A stretch of 64,000 bases of DNA. It comes from JAGOEF01 sp964511665. GTDB taxonomy: Bacteria > Bacteroidota > Bacteroidia > Bacteroidales > ML635J-15. Below, piece after piece: positions 17,095-25,754 of this stretch. Below the pieces are notes generated by a model. That model did not search any database. It was given only the letters and a program-made list of their open reading frames with translations, and was not told the origin of the DNA. Numbering within the stretch: position 1 is the stretch's first letter; each line of letters opens with the position of its first letter. The DNA is taken from NCBI GenBank assembly GCA_964511665.1, contig CAZEHA010000002.1, positions 84,300 to 148,299 on the forward strand, read 5' to 3'. A program made the translations under genes and the position numbers.

Positions 17095-18780
17095 ATGAAA
17101 CAAATCATTGAGTGTGTCCCTAACTTTAGCGAAGGGCGAGACATGAGCATCATTAAACAAATTACCGATGTAATTGAAGCCTGCGACGGTGTGAAACTTC
17201 TCGACGTAGATCCGGGAATGGCAACCAACAGAACCGTTGTTACTTTTGTTGGCAGTCCTGATGAGGTTGTCGAAGCGGCATTTGCAGCAATTAAAAAAGC
17301 CTCCGAAATAATCGACATGCAAAAACACAGTGGAGCTCATCCCCGATTTGGAGCTACCGATGTTTGTCCATTGATACCTGTAGCCAATATAAGCATGGAA
17401 GAGGTGGTTGAATATGCCCGCAAACTGGGCAAACGCGTTGGTGAGGAGTTGGGCATTCCGGTTTATTGCTACGAAAATGCAGCATTCTCTCCCGCACGAC
17501 GTAATCTGGCTTATTGCCGCTCGGGTGAATACGAAGGGCTAAAAGAAAAAATCACAAAACCTGAATGGAAACCTGATTTCGGTGACGCAAAATTCAATGC
17601 CCGTTCGGGAGCTGTAGCTGTAGGTGCCCGCGATTTTCTTATTGCAGTGAATTTCAATTTAAATACTACATCCACGCGACGAGCCAATGCTATTGCTTTC
17701 GATGTGCGTGAGAAGGGACGTCCGATGCGCGAGGGGAATCCTGTTACCGGTAAAGTTGTTACCGATGAGAAAGGAGAACAGGTAATGATTCCCGGCACAC
17801 TCAAAGGAACTAAAGCCATTGGATGGTTTATCGACGAATACGGTATCGCTCAGGTTTCGATGAATATTACCAACATATCGCAAACGCCACTGCATGTGGC
17901 TTTCGATGAAATATCAGCCAAAGCTGCAGCTAGAGGTGTTCGGATAACCGGAACCGAAATAGTAGGTCTGGTTCCTAAAAAGACCCTTATCGAAGCGGGT
18001 ATCTATTTTCTTAAGAAACAACAGCGATCGGTTGGAATATCTGAAGAAGAAATTTTAAAAATCGCCGTTAAATCGATGGGGCTCGACGATTTGAAACCAT
18101 TCGATCCGAAAGAAAAAATAATAGAGTACCTGATTGAATCGGATAATAGCGACAAGAAACTCATTGATTTAACCTGTAAGGGTTTTGCCAACGAAACAGC
18201 ATCTGAATCACCAGCACCGGGAGGAGGATCAATCAGTGCATATCTTGGAGCGCTAGGAGCTGCCCTAGGTACCATGGTGGCTAATTTGTCGTCGCACAAA
18301 GCAGGTTGGGACGATAGATGGGAAGAGTTTTCAGACTGGGCAGCCAAAGGCCAGGCACTAAAAGATAAATTATTGTTTTTGGTTGACGAAGATACCGCAT
18401 CGTTCAATAGAATTATGGATGCCTTTGGGTTGCCCAAAGGAACCGAATCCGAAAAGGCAGCGCGCAAACAAGCCATACAGGATGCAACCAAATATGCCAC
18501 CGAAATACCCTATGTTACCATGCAGGCTACTTTCGATTGCTTCGAATTGTGCGAAGCCATGGTTAACACCGGTAATCCGAATTCCATTACCGATGCAGCA
18601 GTGGGGGCTCTTTGCTGCCGCAGTGCTGTGATTGGAGCTTTTCTCAATGTAAAAATAAATGCAGGAGGCCTCGATGACAAAGTTTTTGCTGCCGAAATCA
18701 TTGCTAAAGCAGAGGCAATAAAACAAAAAGCCATTGACAAAGAAGCAGAAATTTTGGATTATGTGCTTGGTAAAATTTGA
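17095..18780 (+). CDS. ftcD: Glutamate formimidoyltransferase / formimidoyl-THF cyclodeaminase
   Basis: A 561-residue bifunctional enzyme of histidine degradation and one-carbon metabolism. Residues 1 to about 330 are the formiminotransferase part (begins MKQIIECVPNFSEGRDMSII, with HSGAHPRFGATDVCPLIP). Residues about 355-561 are the cyclodeaminase part (with SESPAPGGGSISAYLGALGA). It moves the formimino group from formiminoglutamate to tetrahydrofolate, then releases ammonia to give methenyl-THF. No hutH, hutU or hutI lies in the window. It has its own promoter and terminator, so it appears monocistronic. Confidence 0.95.
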   Translation: MKQIIECVPNFSEGRDMSIIKQITDVIEACDGVKLLDVDPGMATNRTVVTFVGSPDEVVEAAFAAIKKASEIIDMQKHSGAHPRFGATDVCPLIPVANISMEEVVEYARKLGKRVGEELGIPVYCYENAAFSPARRNLAYCRSGEYEGLKEKITKPEWKPDFGDAKFNARSGAVAVGARDFLIAVNFNLNTTSTRRANAIAFDVREKGRPMREGNPVTGKVVTDEKGEQVMIPGTLKGTKAIGWFIDEYGIAQVSMNITNISQTPLHVAFDEISAKAAARGVRITGTEIVGLVPKKTLIEAGIYFLKKQQRSVGISEEEILKIAVKSMGLDDLKPFDPKEKIIEYLIESDNSDKKLIDLTCKGFANETASESPAPGGGSISAYLGALGAALGTMVANLSSHKAGWDDRWEEFSDWAAKGQALKDKLLFLVDEDTASFNRIMDAFGLPKGTESEKAARKQAIQDATKYATEIPYVTMQATFDCFELCEAMVNTGNPNSITDAAVGALCCRSAVIGAFLNVKINAGGLDDKVFAAEIIAKAEAIKQKAIDKEAEILDYVLGKI

Positions 18781-18812
18781 ATTCAAAGCGAGAAATCTTA
18801 GAATATGGAAAG

Positions 18813-18845
18813 AAAAACACCGTGCCATGCAACGGTGTTTTTCTT
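18813..18845 (+). terminator. Terminator after ftcD
   Basis: Arms AAAAACACCGT (18813-18823) and ACGGTGTTTTT (18832-18842) with an 8-base loop and T-run, 33 bases past the stop of ftcD. Confidence 0.85.
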
Positions 18846-18939
18846 TGTAACTGCTTCAAATACACCTTCGACTTTTAGTTTTTTTTGTTAAAAAACGATT
18901 TAACTGACAAACAACATATTCAAGCAAAGCGTTTTTTTT

Positions 18940-18947
18940 TAATTTTG
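18940..18947 (+). promoter_or_regulatory. -7 element of the 2-oxoacid oxidoreductase operon
   Basis: TAATTTTG matches TAnnTTTG, 31 bases before the first gene of the operon. The upstream -33 element is weak (TATT at the 19-base spacing). Confidence 0.55.
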
Positions 18948-18978
18948 AACAGATTTTTAATTCAAAACATAATGTATT

Positions 18979-19206
18979 ATGGCAAAAATAAGAGGAGCTA
19001 TTGTTGTTGATACCGAAAGGTGCAAAGGCTGTGGGGTTTGCGTACCTGCCTGCCCTCAAGAGGTAATAGTTTTAGGGAAACTGGTAAACCGCAAGGGTTA
19101 TAATTTTGCAGTTATGGGTAAACCCGAAGACTGTATCGGCTGTGCAAACTGTGCTATTGTTTGCCCCGATGGCGTGATTTCGGTTTATAAGGTTAAACTA
19201 GGATAA
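18979..19206 (+). CDS. Ferredoxin-like delta subunit of 2-oxoacid:ferredoxin oxidoreductase
   Basis: A 75-residue protein with two 4Fe-4S motifs: CKGCGVCVPACP at about 16-27 and CIGCANCAIVCP at about 53-64. It passes electrons from the thiamine-pyrophosphate active site to external ferredoxin. It leads a four-gene operon of delta, alpha, beta and gamma subunits, separated by 21, 4 and 11 bases, which is the layout of the four-subunit branched-chain 2-oxoacid or 2-oxoglutarate enzymes. The ATG at 18979 is unambiguous. Confidence 0.93.
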   Translation: MAKIRGAIVVDTERCKGCGVCVPACPQEVIVLGKLVNRKGYNFAVMGKPEDCIGCANCAIVCPDGVISVYKVKLG

Positions 19207-19227
19207 CAAATCATCAAATTTAGAATA

Positions 19228-20313
19228 ATGGATAAAGAACTTCGATTAATGAAAGGCAACGAAGCAGTTGCCGAAGCAGCAATTCGTTGCGGTGTCGATG
19301 GTTACTTCGGATATCCTATTACTCCGCAATCGGAAGTAATAGAGTATTTAATGTCGGAAAGACCTCACGAACGCACCGGAATGGTTGTATTACAGGCCGA
19401 AAGCGAAGTAGCAGCCATAAACATGATTTATGGTGCCGCCGGTGCCGGCATGATGGCCATGACAAGTAGCTCAAGCCCGGGTATCAGTTTGAAACAGGAA
19501 GGTATTAGCTATATTGCAGGAGCCGAATTACCTTGTTTAGTTTTAAATGTTGTAAGGGGAGGCCCCGGTTTGGGAACCATACAACCAGGTCAATGCGATT
19601 ATTTTCAGGCGGTTAAGGGCGGAGGACACGGCGACTATCGCCTGATAGTACTCGCACCGGCTTCGGTTCAGGAAATGTATGATTTTGTTGGGCTGGGATT
19701 TGAACTGGCTATGAAATATCGTAACCCCGCGATGATACTCTCCGATGGTGTTATTGGTCAGATGATGGAAAAGGTAGAATTGGGCCCCCAGATTAATCGC
19801 CGCAGTCGCGAAGAAGTAATTAAAAATGCACCATGGGCTACAACCGGTAAAACTCCCGATCGTGAACGCAATATTATTACATCGCTCGATTTAATTGCTG
19901 CAAATCAGGAGAAATTCAACATTAAAATTCAGGCCAAATATGCCAAAATTCAAGAAACAGAAGTGCGTTTCGAAGAAATTGACACCAAAGACGCCGACTA
20001 TATATTTGTAGCGTACGGATCAAGTTCCCGCATCTGCCAAAGCGCTATGAAAATAGCACGCGCCAAAGGCATTAAGGTTGGATTGTTGAGACCCATTACA
20101 TTGTTCCCCTTCCCCAAAAAACGAATCGCCGAAATGGCTGAAACCGTAAAAGGTTTTTTGTCGGTTGAAATGAGTGCAGGTCAAATGGTAGAAGATGTGC
20201 GCCTCGCCGTTAATGGGAAAAAACCTGTTGAACACTATGGACGTATGGGCGGTATAATTCCTACACCCGAAGAAATAGTTAATGCACTACAACATAAATT
20301 AATAGGAGGTTAA
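19228..20313 (+). CDS. vorB: 2-oxoacid:ferredoxin oxidoreductase alpha subunit (VorB type)
   Basis: A 361-residue subunit with the pyrimidine-binding domain (GYFGYPITPQSEVIEYL near residue 29; MTSSSSPGISLKQEG near 85) and a C-terminal transketolase-like domain (about 255-355). It works with the beta subunit to decarboxylate a 2-oxoacid oxidatively to acyl-CoA, reducing ferredoxin. Sequence style matches proteins annotated as VorB (2-oxoisovalerate), but 2-oxoglutarate use is equally possible and substrate cannot be read from the sequence. The reaction is oxygen-sensitive, which points to anaerobic or microaerobic metabolism. Confidence 0.9.
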   Translation: MDKELRLMKGNEAVAEAAIRCGVDGYFGYPITPQSEVIEYLMSERPHERTGMVVLQAESEVAAINMIYGAAGAGMMAMTSSSSPGISLKQEGISYIAGAELPCLVLNVVRGGPGLGTIQPGQCDYFQAVKGGGHGDYRLIVLAPASVQEMYDFVGLGFELAMKYRNPAMILSDGVIGQMMEKVELGPQINRRSREEVIKNAPWATTGKTPDRERNIITSLDLIAANQEKFNIKIQAKYAKIQETEVRFEEIDTKDADYIFVAYGSSSRICQSAMKIARAKGIKVGLLRPITLFPFPKKRIAEMAETVKGFLSVEMSAGQMVEDVRLAVNGKKPVEHYGRMGGIIPTPEEIVNALQHKLIGG

Positions 20314-20317
20314 GGCA

Positions 20318-21106
20318 ATGGCAGATATCACATTACAAGACATCATAAAAGAAGAAAACCTTGTGTACAGCAAAAGCAAGGTTATGACAAACAACGAGTT
20401 ATCGTATTGTCCGGGTTGTGGACATGGAACTGCACATCGCCTTGTTGCCGAAACCATCGAAGAAATGGGAATTCAAACAGAGGTTATTGGCATTTCGCCG
20501 GTGGGGTGCTCGGTGTTAATGTACAACTTTCTCGATATCGATATGCAACAAGCAGCTCATGGGCGTGCTCCTGCTTTAGCTACTGCTATAAAAAGACTGA
20601 TGCCCGATAAATTTGTATTTACCTATCAGGGAGATGGCGACCTGGCTGCCATTGGCACAGCAGAAACCATACATGCGTGCAACCGCGGCGAAAATATTAC
20701 CATTATTTTCGTTAACAACGGAATTTATGGTATGACAGGAGGCCAAATGGCGCCCACAACATTACCCGGGATGCGATCGTCAACCTCGCCCTATGGCCGC
20801 GATACCACTATGATGGGAAATCCCATTAAAATGACGGAACTGGTTGCTCAACTTGCAGGAACCTACTATGTAACTCGTCAATCGGTTCATACTCCACGCA
20901 ATGTACGCCGTGCAAAAAAAGCAATTCGCACTGCTTTCGAAAATCAGAAACTAAAAAAAGGCCTGTCGTTTGTCGAAATTGTATCGAATTGTAACTCGGG
21001 ATGGAAACTGAATCCTGTAAAAGCTAACGAGTGGATGGAAGAAAACATGTTCCCCTTCTACGAGTTAGGCGATATAAAAGTTGAGGGTAAATTAGTAACT
21101 AAATAA
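20318..21106 (+). CDS. 2-oxoacid:ferredoxin oxidoreductase beta subunit (TPP-binding)
   Basis: A 262-residue subunit that binds thiamine pyrophosphate. It has the CPGCGHGTAHRLVAE segment near residue 31, the GDGDLAAIGTAETIHACNRG Mg/TPP motif near 106 and the NNGIYGMTGGQMAPTT segment. It pairs with the alpha subunit 4 bases upstream, and their proximity implies translational coupling. Length is typical for the KorB/VorA-type beta subunit. Confidence 0.93.
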   Translation: MADITLQDIIKEENLVYSKSKVMTNNELSYCPGCGHGTAHRLVAETIEEMGIQTEVIGISPVGCSVLMYNFLDIDMQQAAHGRAPALATAIKRLMPDKFVFTYQGDGDLAAIGTAETIHACNRGENITIIFVNNGIYGMTGGQMAPTTLPGMRSSTSPYGRDTTMMGNPIKMTELVAQLAGTYYVTRQSVHTPRNVRRAKKAIRTAFENQKLKKGLSFVEIVSNCNSGWKLNPVKANEWMEENMFPFYELGDIKVEGKLVTK

Positions 21107-21117
21107 ATTCAGATATT

Positions 21118-21669
21118 ATGACCGAAGAAATTATTATAGCCGGATTTGGCGGACAAGGAGTTCTGTCGATGGGTAAAATTCTTGCCTATTCAGGTCTCAT
21201 GCAAGGTCAGGAAGTTTCTTGGATGCCTTCATACGGACCCGAAATGAGAGGTGGCACTTCGAATGTTACTGTTATCATCAGCGACGAACGTATCAGCTCA
21301 CCAATTCTTACTCAATACGACACCGCAATTGTGCTTAACCAGCCATCGCTCGACAAGTTCGAAAAAATGGTAAAACCCGGTGGACTGCTTCTATACGATC
21401 CTAACGGGATCACCAGCCCACCCAGCCGTACCGATATCAATATTTACAAGATTGCGGCAACCGATACTGCGATAAAGATGGGGTATGGCAAAGTTTTCAA
21501 CATGATGGTATTGGGTGGTTTTATCAAAATAAAACCCATAGTTAAAATCGAAAATGTAATGGCCGGATTGAAAAAATCGTTGCCGGTGCGCAATCACAAC
21601 CTTCTGCCAATGAACGAAGAAGCCATTACAAAAGGCCTCGAGATTGTGGAAGCCGTTAATGTATTATAG
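21118..21669 (+). CDS. 2-oxoacid:ferredoxin oxidoreductase gamma subunit
   Basis: A 183-residue subunit with the family start EEIIIAGFGGQGVLSMGKIL and the middle motif MPSYGPEMRGGTSNVTVIIS. The gamma domain binds CoA and closes the catalytic complex. It is the last gene of the four-gene operon, and a strong terminator lies 17 bases past its stop. Confidence 0.93.
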   Translation: MTEEIIIAGFGGQGVLSMGKILAYSGLMQGQEVSWMPSYGPEMRGGTSNVTVIISDERISSPILTQYDTAIVLNQPSLDKFEKMVKPGGLLLYDPNGITSPPSRTDINIYKIAATDTAIKMGYGKVFNMMVLGGFIKIKPIVKIENVMAGLKKSLPVRNHNLLPMNEEAITKGLEIVEAVNVL

Positions 21670-21686
21670 AATTTAGAAACGTTTTA

Positions 21687-21720
21687 AAAACTCCGGTTGT
21701 TTAATCGGAGTTTTTTTTTT
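21687..21720 (+). terminator. Terminator after the oxidoreductase operon
   Basis: Arms AAAACTCCG (21687-21695) and CGGAGTTTT (21706-21714) followed by ten or more T. The A-run on the left means it could also end transcription arriving on the minus strand from the NifX-like gene. Confidence 0.9.
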
Positions 21721-21773
21721 CAAAAGATTAATCCTCAAGCAAATCGCTCACAATAATATGACTCATCTGTGAG

Positions 21774-22154
21774 CTAATGGCCACAAGAATGGCCACTATT
21801 ATGATGATTATGCCGACAACTGCTGCCGGAATCAGAAATGTTTCCATTGAGATATGCTTGTACCACATCGGCTGCTTTTCCTGAGCAACCACGCACCACA
21901 TCGATGCCCCAATGGTTTAACACATGGATCGCACCTTCGCCAATACCCGCTGCTAACATTACGCTAACACCCTGCTCGGCCAGCACTGCCCCAATATTCG
22001 ACTTACATCCGCATCCTTGCGGTGAATCGATAGTGTCGACACCGATAATTTGATTGCTTTCGTTTACCGAAAACACCGAGTAGGCCTGGCAGTGGCCAAA
22101 ATGAGAATCGATATTGCCATCGAAGGCAAGGGGAACTGCAATTTTCTTCATCAT
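21774..22154 (-). CDS. NifX/NifB-type FeMo-cofactor-binding domain protein
   Basis: A 126-residue protein of the dinitrogenase iron-molybdenum cofactor family (KKIAVPLAFDGNIDSHFGHCQAYSVF). In non-fixing bacteria these small proteins are thought to handle Fe-S or metal clusters. A Cys-rich DSPQGCGCKS loop sits in mid-protein, and the tail from about residue 110 is rich in His, Cys and Ser (SCRHNHHNSGHSCGH), suggesting metal binding. No nitrogenase genes are in the window. It follows an OsmC-like gene by 4 bases. Either of two adjacent ATGs (22154, 22151) could start it. Confidence 0.85.
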   Translation of the reverse strand: MMKKIAVPLAFDGNIDSHFGHCQAYSVFSVNESNQIIGVDTIDSPQGCGCKSNIGAVLAEQGVSVMLAAGIGEGAIHVLNHWGIDVVRGCSGKAADVVQAYLNGNISDSGSSCRHNHHNSGHSCGH

Positions 22155-22158
22155 ATTT

Positions 22159-22548
22159 TTATTTAACTGTTGTGTAAGTTTTAAATTCAGGAGGATTTTC
22201 GAGTGTCTTTTTTACTTTACAAAATTCAGCTGCAGTAACAAGCGCCTGACGATACTTTTCGGGAAAATCGGCGGGCACCTGTATCTCGAATTCAACACGA
22301 ATCGGTAAACCGGTTTGATTATCGAATTCTATGTGTTGAACTATTTTCATGTTATCGGTTGCGATATTCCGTTTATCGCAGAAGTATTTCACATAAATAC
22401 CTGCACAGGTACCCAGCGAAGCAAGAAAGAGTTCGTATGGTGAGGGTGCTGAATTCAAACCACCGGCAAACACCTGCTGGTCGGTTCTTACAGTGTGTCC
22501 GTTAATATGAGCTGTAACCACTTTACCTCCATCGAATGTAACTTCCAT
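22159..22548 (-). CDS. OsmC family protein
   Basis: A 129-residue protein of the OsmC/Ohr superfamily. The segment LNSAPSPYELFLASLGTCAGIYVKYFCDKR contains the conserved Cys region with the peroxidatic Cys in GTCAG near residue 48 and a second Cys near 57. Members reduce organic hydroperoxides; some act on other substrates. It lies upstream of, and close to, the NifX-like gene. A 65-base gap separates it from the TerB-DnaJ gene, so it could have its own promoter or be the tail of that operon. Confidence 0.85.
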   Translation of the reverse strand: MEVTFDGGKVVTAHINGHTVRTDQQVFAGGLNSAPSPYELFLASLGTCAGIYVKYFCDKRNIATDNMKIVQHIEFDNQTGLPIRVEFEIQVPADFPEKYRQALVTAAEFCKVKKTLENPPEFKTYTTVK

Positions 22549-22613
22549 AGTATAAATTATAAGAGTTTATAAGTGCAAGAACAAAAATAGACAGTTTTTG
22601 TTTCGGGAATCGC

Positions 22614-23330
22614 TTACTTTATTCCCCTTTGTTTTTTTACCGCCTCATAGGCTTCGAGCAACTTCTGAAATTTCTCTTTTGCCGCAAGTTGCACATCTTC
22701 CCCAAGATGTGCCACTTTGTCGGGATGATATTTAATAGCCATGGCTCGGTAGGCTTTTTTCACTTCCTCGTCGGATGCATTTTTCGAGATTTCGAGAATA
22801 TCGTAAGCTGCATCAGAATTGTCGGCAACAACAAACATTGCCTGAATCGAAAGATAATCGTTTTGTCTAATACCCATCCATTGAGCCATTTGTTTTATGG
22901 CAGCAATTTCAGAAGCCTCTACCATTCCATCGGCACGGGCAATGCCAAACATGTAGTGCAGCATTTGCAATTTCGATGAATAATCGAGATTGATACGCAT
23001 CTGTTCGCAAACATCACGGGCATTGATATCCTTATTTAGCACATCACGCAACATCAGAAGTGCTTCATGTGCTTTTTCTTCTCCAAAATTTCGCACAAAA
23101 AATGCTTTAACATAATCGAGTTCCGACTTTTTAAGCACTTTGTTGGCTTTCATCACTACAGCCGTAACCACCACTAAGGCAACAGCAAAGTCGCCGGCCT
23201 GAGTCGATTTTGAGGATTTGCTCGAACTATTATCAAAAAAACTTCCCGCAATAAAACCAATAACAGCCCCAATCGGGCCACCCAATACCCAGCCGAGGCC
23301 TCCTCCTATCCATTTAGCATATTTAGCCAT
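22614..23330 (-). CDS. TerB-DnaJ (DjlA-like) protein
   Basis: A 238-residue protein. The N-terminus is glycine-rich and hydrophobic (GGGLGWVLGGPIGAVIGFIAG), likely membrane-inserting. A TerB/DjlA-like helical domain spans about 50-165, and a C-terminal J-domain about 170-235 carries the HPD motif (KYHPDKV). The layout matches DjlA co-chaperones, which stimulate DnaK. The ATG at 23330 begins this standard N-terminus; a start at 23423 would add 31 unrelated residues. It overlaps the coaE stop by 8 bases. Confidence 0.88.
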   Translation of the reverse strand: MAKYAKWIGGGLGWVLGGPIGAVIGFIAGSFFDNSSSKSSKSTQAGDFAVALVVVTAVVMKANKVLKKSELDYVKAFFVRNFGEEKAHEALLMLRDVLNKDINARDVCEQMRINLDYSSKLQMLHYMFGIARADGMVEASEIAAIKQMAQWMGIRQNDYLSIQAMFVVADNSDAAYDILEISKNASDEEVKKAYRAMAIKYHPDKVAHLGEDVQLAAKEKFQKLLEAYEAVKKQRGIK

Positions 23331-23916
23331 GTTTCGCTTCAATTTGTTCGAGAACAGAAACAACCTGAGGGAATAACAAGCGTTTCTCGTTGTTTTCGAT
23401 AATATGGGTTGCTGTATTTTCATATTCGGCTTCAGCTACCTGAGCAGCCACACGTCTTGAAGCCATTTCTGCAGAGATAGGATTCCGTTCTATCAATCGT
23501 TTCATTCGCAAATCGAGTGGAGATCGAACATAAATAACCTCGTGTAAATCCGACAACGCCGACAATCGGGGCAATAAGGCAGTTTCAATAATTGTAATTG
23601 AGTTATGAGTATGTTTCCTCCATTCGAAATAATCAGAAAGTACAACAGGATGAACCACCGAATCGACAAATGCCCTGTCGATATCGTTCTCAAAAATACG
23701 ATGAGCCAATACAGTTTTATTTAGTTTAGAATCACAATATATATCCTCTCCAAAATATTGCTTTAAAGCAGTAATAATTCTATCATCACACTCCATCAGA
23801 CGGGCTGCTCTGGCATCGCTATAGTAGATATCGATTCCGAAACAAGCAATAATTTTGCATACCATTGTTTTGCCTGATGCAATACCACCCGTAACTGCAG
23901 CATGAATTGTTGCCAT
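23323..23916 (-). CDS. coaE: Dephospho-CoA kinase
   Basis: A 197-residue kinase performing the final step of coenzyme A synthesis. The P-loop is an unusual AVTGGIASGKTMVCK (about 6-20), typical of CoaE. DARAARLM and the VVHPVV segment follow, and RMKRLIERN is the lid region. It lies 1 base after the YbbR gene and overlaps the TerB-DnaJ gene by 8 bases, within the conserved Bacteroidales nusB-yajC-ybbR-coaE cluster. Confidence 0.95.
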   Translation of the reverse strand: MATIHAAVTGGIASGKTMVCKIIACFGIDIYYSDARAARLMECDDRIITALKQYFGEDIYCDSKLNKTVLAHRIFENDIDRAFVDSVVHPVVLSDYFEWRKHTHNSITIIETALLPRLSALSDLHEVIYVRSPLDLRMKRLIERNPISAEMASRRVAAQVAEAEYENTATHIIENNEKRLLFPQVVSVLEQIEAKHG

Positions 23917-23917
23917 A

Positions 23918-24910
23918 CTATTTTTCGATTATAAAACGAACTTCGCGTTTATGCAACTTAATATCGCGCACTTTATCGGGCTGTTTCGATAAAACCAAGG
24001 CAATTGACCCAATATTGCTATTGTTATACACTGCGTTTAACACAAAATCTTTTTCGGTAATCAGGTCGTAATCAGGCAGTGCTACCTTAAAACTAACATC
24101 TACCTTATCGGGAATGAACATCATTTTTGTATTAGCGGGAAAATTCATTGGGACCACCGGCAAGCTGAGTGTTTTTTCGGTGCATTTTTCAACATCGAGA
24201 ACAAATTGCACTGCATTGGGCTCAATCTTCAGTCCTTCTATTTTCTTTATTGCAATGCGTTTATGCACCGGTTTCGATATCACTCCCAGCTTGGCACTGA
24301 TGGTTTCAACCGAATCGAGTTTGTCGAGTAAACTTGAGCTACCATATACTACAACTGTAGAAGGAGTGATTGTTGGGTTTTGCTTCAGCATGTATCCTCC
24401 ATCAACAATAAACTCTACATCGGCATACACCGGCACCGATTTACTTTCGACGCTGTTTGTTGTGAAAAACAAAGTATCGGGCAAAACCGAAACAAAACTC
24501 ACATCGTTATCGAAGCGTTTCATCAGGTATTCAGAGAGCTTATTCATCGACAAATAGTAAGTATTTCTATCTCCCTGATATCTGCCGGGTTTAAATTCTG
24601 ATAAATCGATTGTAACGGGAATATCTTTGGGAGCTATTTTATACTTAAGCAAGTTATAGCCGAACCCTTTGATTTCAACTGCCAATTGCTTGGGCAACTG
24701 CGATTCATCAATCGATTTATAAGGGATATTTTCGAATTTTACATTAAAAGTAAGCGTTGTGGTATATTCTTTTTCGATGGCATTCAACAACCATAATATA
24801 GTTGATACCACAACAAAAAACATGAATACCAGGAACTTCTTATTCCTTATTAGAAGTTTTGCATACCGATAAAACTTAGAAGGTCCCGATATCTTCGGAT
24901 TTTCAGACAA
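23918..24910 (-). CDS. YbbR-domain (CdaR-like) membrane-anchored protein
   Basis: A 330-residue protein with one N-terminal membrane segment (about 27-46, LVFMFFVVVSTILWLLNAI) and an extracytoplasmic part with YbbR-like repeats (about 50-320, including KSIDESQLPKQLAVEIKGFG and PSTVVVYGSSSLLDKLDSVE). In Firmicutes YbbR/CdaR regulates the c-di-AMP cyclase CdaA; no cyclase gene is here. Its place between yajC (3-base gap) and coaE (1-base gap) is conserved in Bacteroidales. Function in this phylum is not established. Confidence 0.85.
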   Translation of the reverse strand: MSENPKISGPSKFYRYAKLLIRNKKFLVFMFFVVVSTILWLLNAIEKEYTTTLTFNVKFENIPYKSIDESQLPKQLAVEIKGFGYNLLKYKIAPKDIPVTIDLSEFKPGRYQGDRNTYYLSMNKLSEYLMKRFDNDVSFVSVLPDTLFFTTNSVESKSVPVYADVEFIVDGGYMLKQNPTITPSTVVVYGSSSLLDKLDSVETISAKLGVISKPVHKRIAIKKIEGLKIEPNAVQFVLDVEKCTEKTLSLPVVPMNFPANTKMMFIPDKVDVSFKVALPDYDLITEKDFVLNAVYNNSNIGSIALVLSKQPDKVRDIKLHKREVRFIIEK

Positions 24911-24913
24911 GGC

Positions 24914-25234
24914 CTATTTCGATTGTGGAGGATTTGCGGGATTTCCCACCACCTCAGATTTCTGAATTCTTATTTTTACGTTGGTATCAACTTCGAGGAG
25001 AATGGTTTGCTCTTCTATTTCAACAATTTTACCGTGAATTCCTCCTGTAGTAATAACCTTATCACCTTTGGCCAGGCTTTCTCTGAATTTGCGAAGCTCT
25101 TTTTGCCGTTTGCTTTGGGGGCGAAGAATTAAAAAATAGAAAACCGCGAAAAGCAATACGATAAAAAATATGGAACTCATTGTTCCCTGCTCTCCCCCTT
25201 CGGTAGGAGCCATTAAAAAGATTGTCATCATCAT
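24914..25234 (-). CDS. yajC: Preprotein translocase subunit YajC
   Basis: A 106-residue small inner-membrane protein of the Sec-DF-YajC complex. A single transmembrane segment (about 21-38, IFFIVLLFAVFYFLIL) is followed by the signature RPQSKRQKELRKFRESLAKG and a small basic/beta domain (GDKVITTGGIHGKIVEI). Three in-frame ATGs at the N-terminus (25234, 25231, 25228) make the exact start uncertain by two residues. Confidence 0.95.
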   Translation of the reverse strand: MMMTIFLMAPTEGGEQGTMSSIFFIVLLFAVFYFLILRPQSKRQKELRKFRESLAKGDKVITTGGIHGKIVEIEEQTILLEVDTNVKIRIQKSEVVGNPANPPQSK

Positions 25235-25253
25235 TGTTAAGTTTGGTATTAAT

Positions 25254-25721
25254 TTATTTGGTTACTATATCGCAACGAATGCGCAATTCAACTGAATTTG
25301 GTTGTGTATTGGCTTCAACTTTAATTGATTTAGATTGCTCGCCCGACCTGCCGCTGCTATCGAAAATAACTTCGATACTTCCCTTTTCTCCGGGCTTTAC
25401 AGGCTCTTTTGTCCACTTTGGCGTTGTGCAACCACAAGTAGCTTTCACGTCTTTAATAATCAGATTGCTGCCTCCAGTATTGGTAAATATAAAAGTGTGA
25501 GCTACTTTCTCGCCCTGAATGAGAATTCCGAAATTATAATCAAGTTCACTGAACGTAAACTGGGGCAATTTACTCATATCTCCATTTCCGCTTGCGGTGT
25601 TCGGGTTCTGAATATTGTATTCGCTTACCTGTGCACTATTGTTGTTGGAGCCACCTGAACATGAAATAATTGCAACAGAAAGCATTACAACTAAAACCAA
25701 ATGAATACATTTAAACAACAT
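25254..25721 (-). CDS. DUF1573 lipoprotein
   Basis: A 155-residue lipoprotein (signal ending AIISC near residue 21) with a single Ig-like DUF1573 domain: FNFGILIQGEKVAH-like opening, then FIFTNTGGSNLIIKDVKATCGCTTPKW, the usual CGCT motif. DUF1573 proteins are abundant in Bacteroidetes and of unknown function. It lies between nusB (33-base gap) and yajC (19-base gap) and is probably co-transcribed. Confidence 0.9.
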   Translation of the reverse strand: MLFKCIHLVLVVMLSVAIISCSGGSNNNSAQVSEYNIQNPNTASGNGDMSKLPQFTFSELDYNFGILIQGEKVAHTFIFTNTGGSNLIIKDVKATCGCTTPKWTKEPVKPGEKGSIEVIFDSSGRSGEQSKSIKVEANTQPNSVELRIRCDIVTK

Positions 25722-25754
25722 GACTGAAAATTTTTACAAAATTAATAAATTCCG

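Noticed and set aside
18003..18828. Antisense open frames within ftcD
   Set aside because: Shadow frames of ftcD; no signal peptide, motif or promoter.
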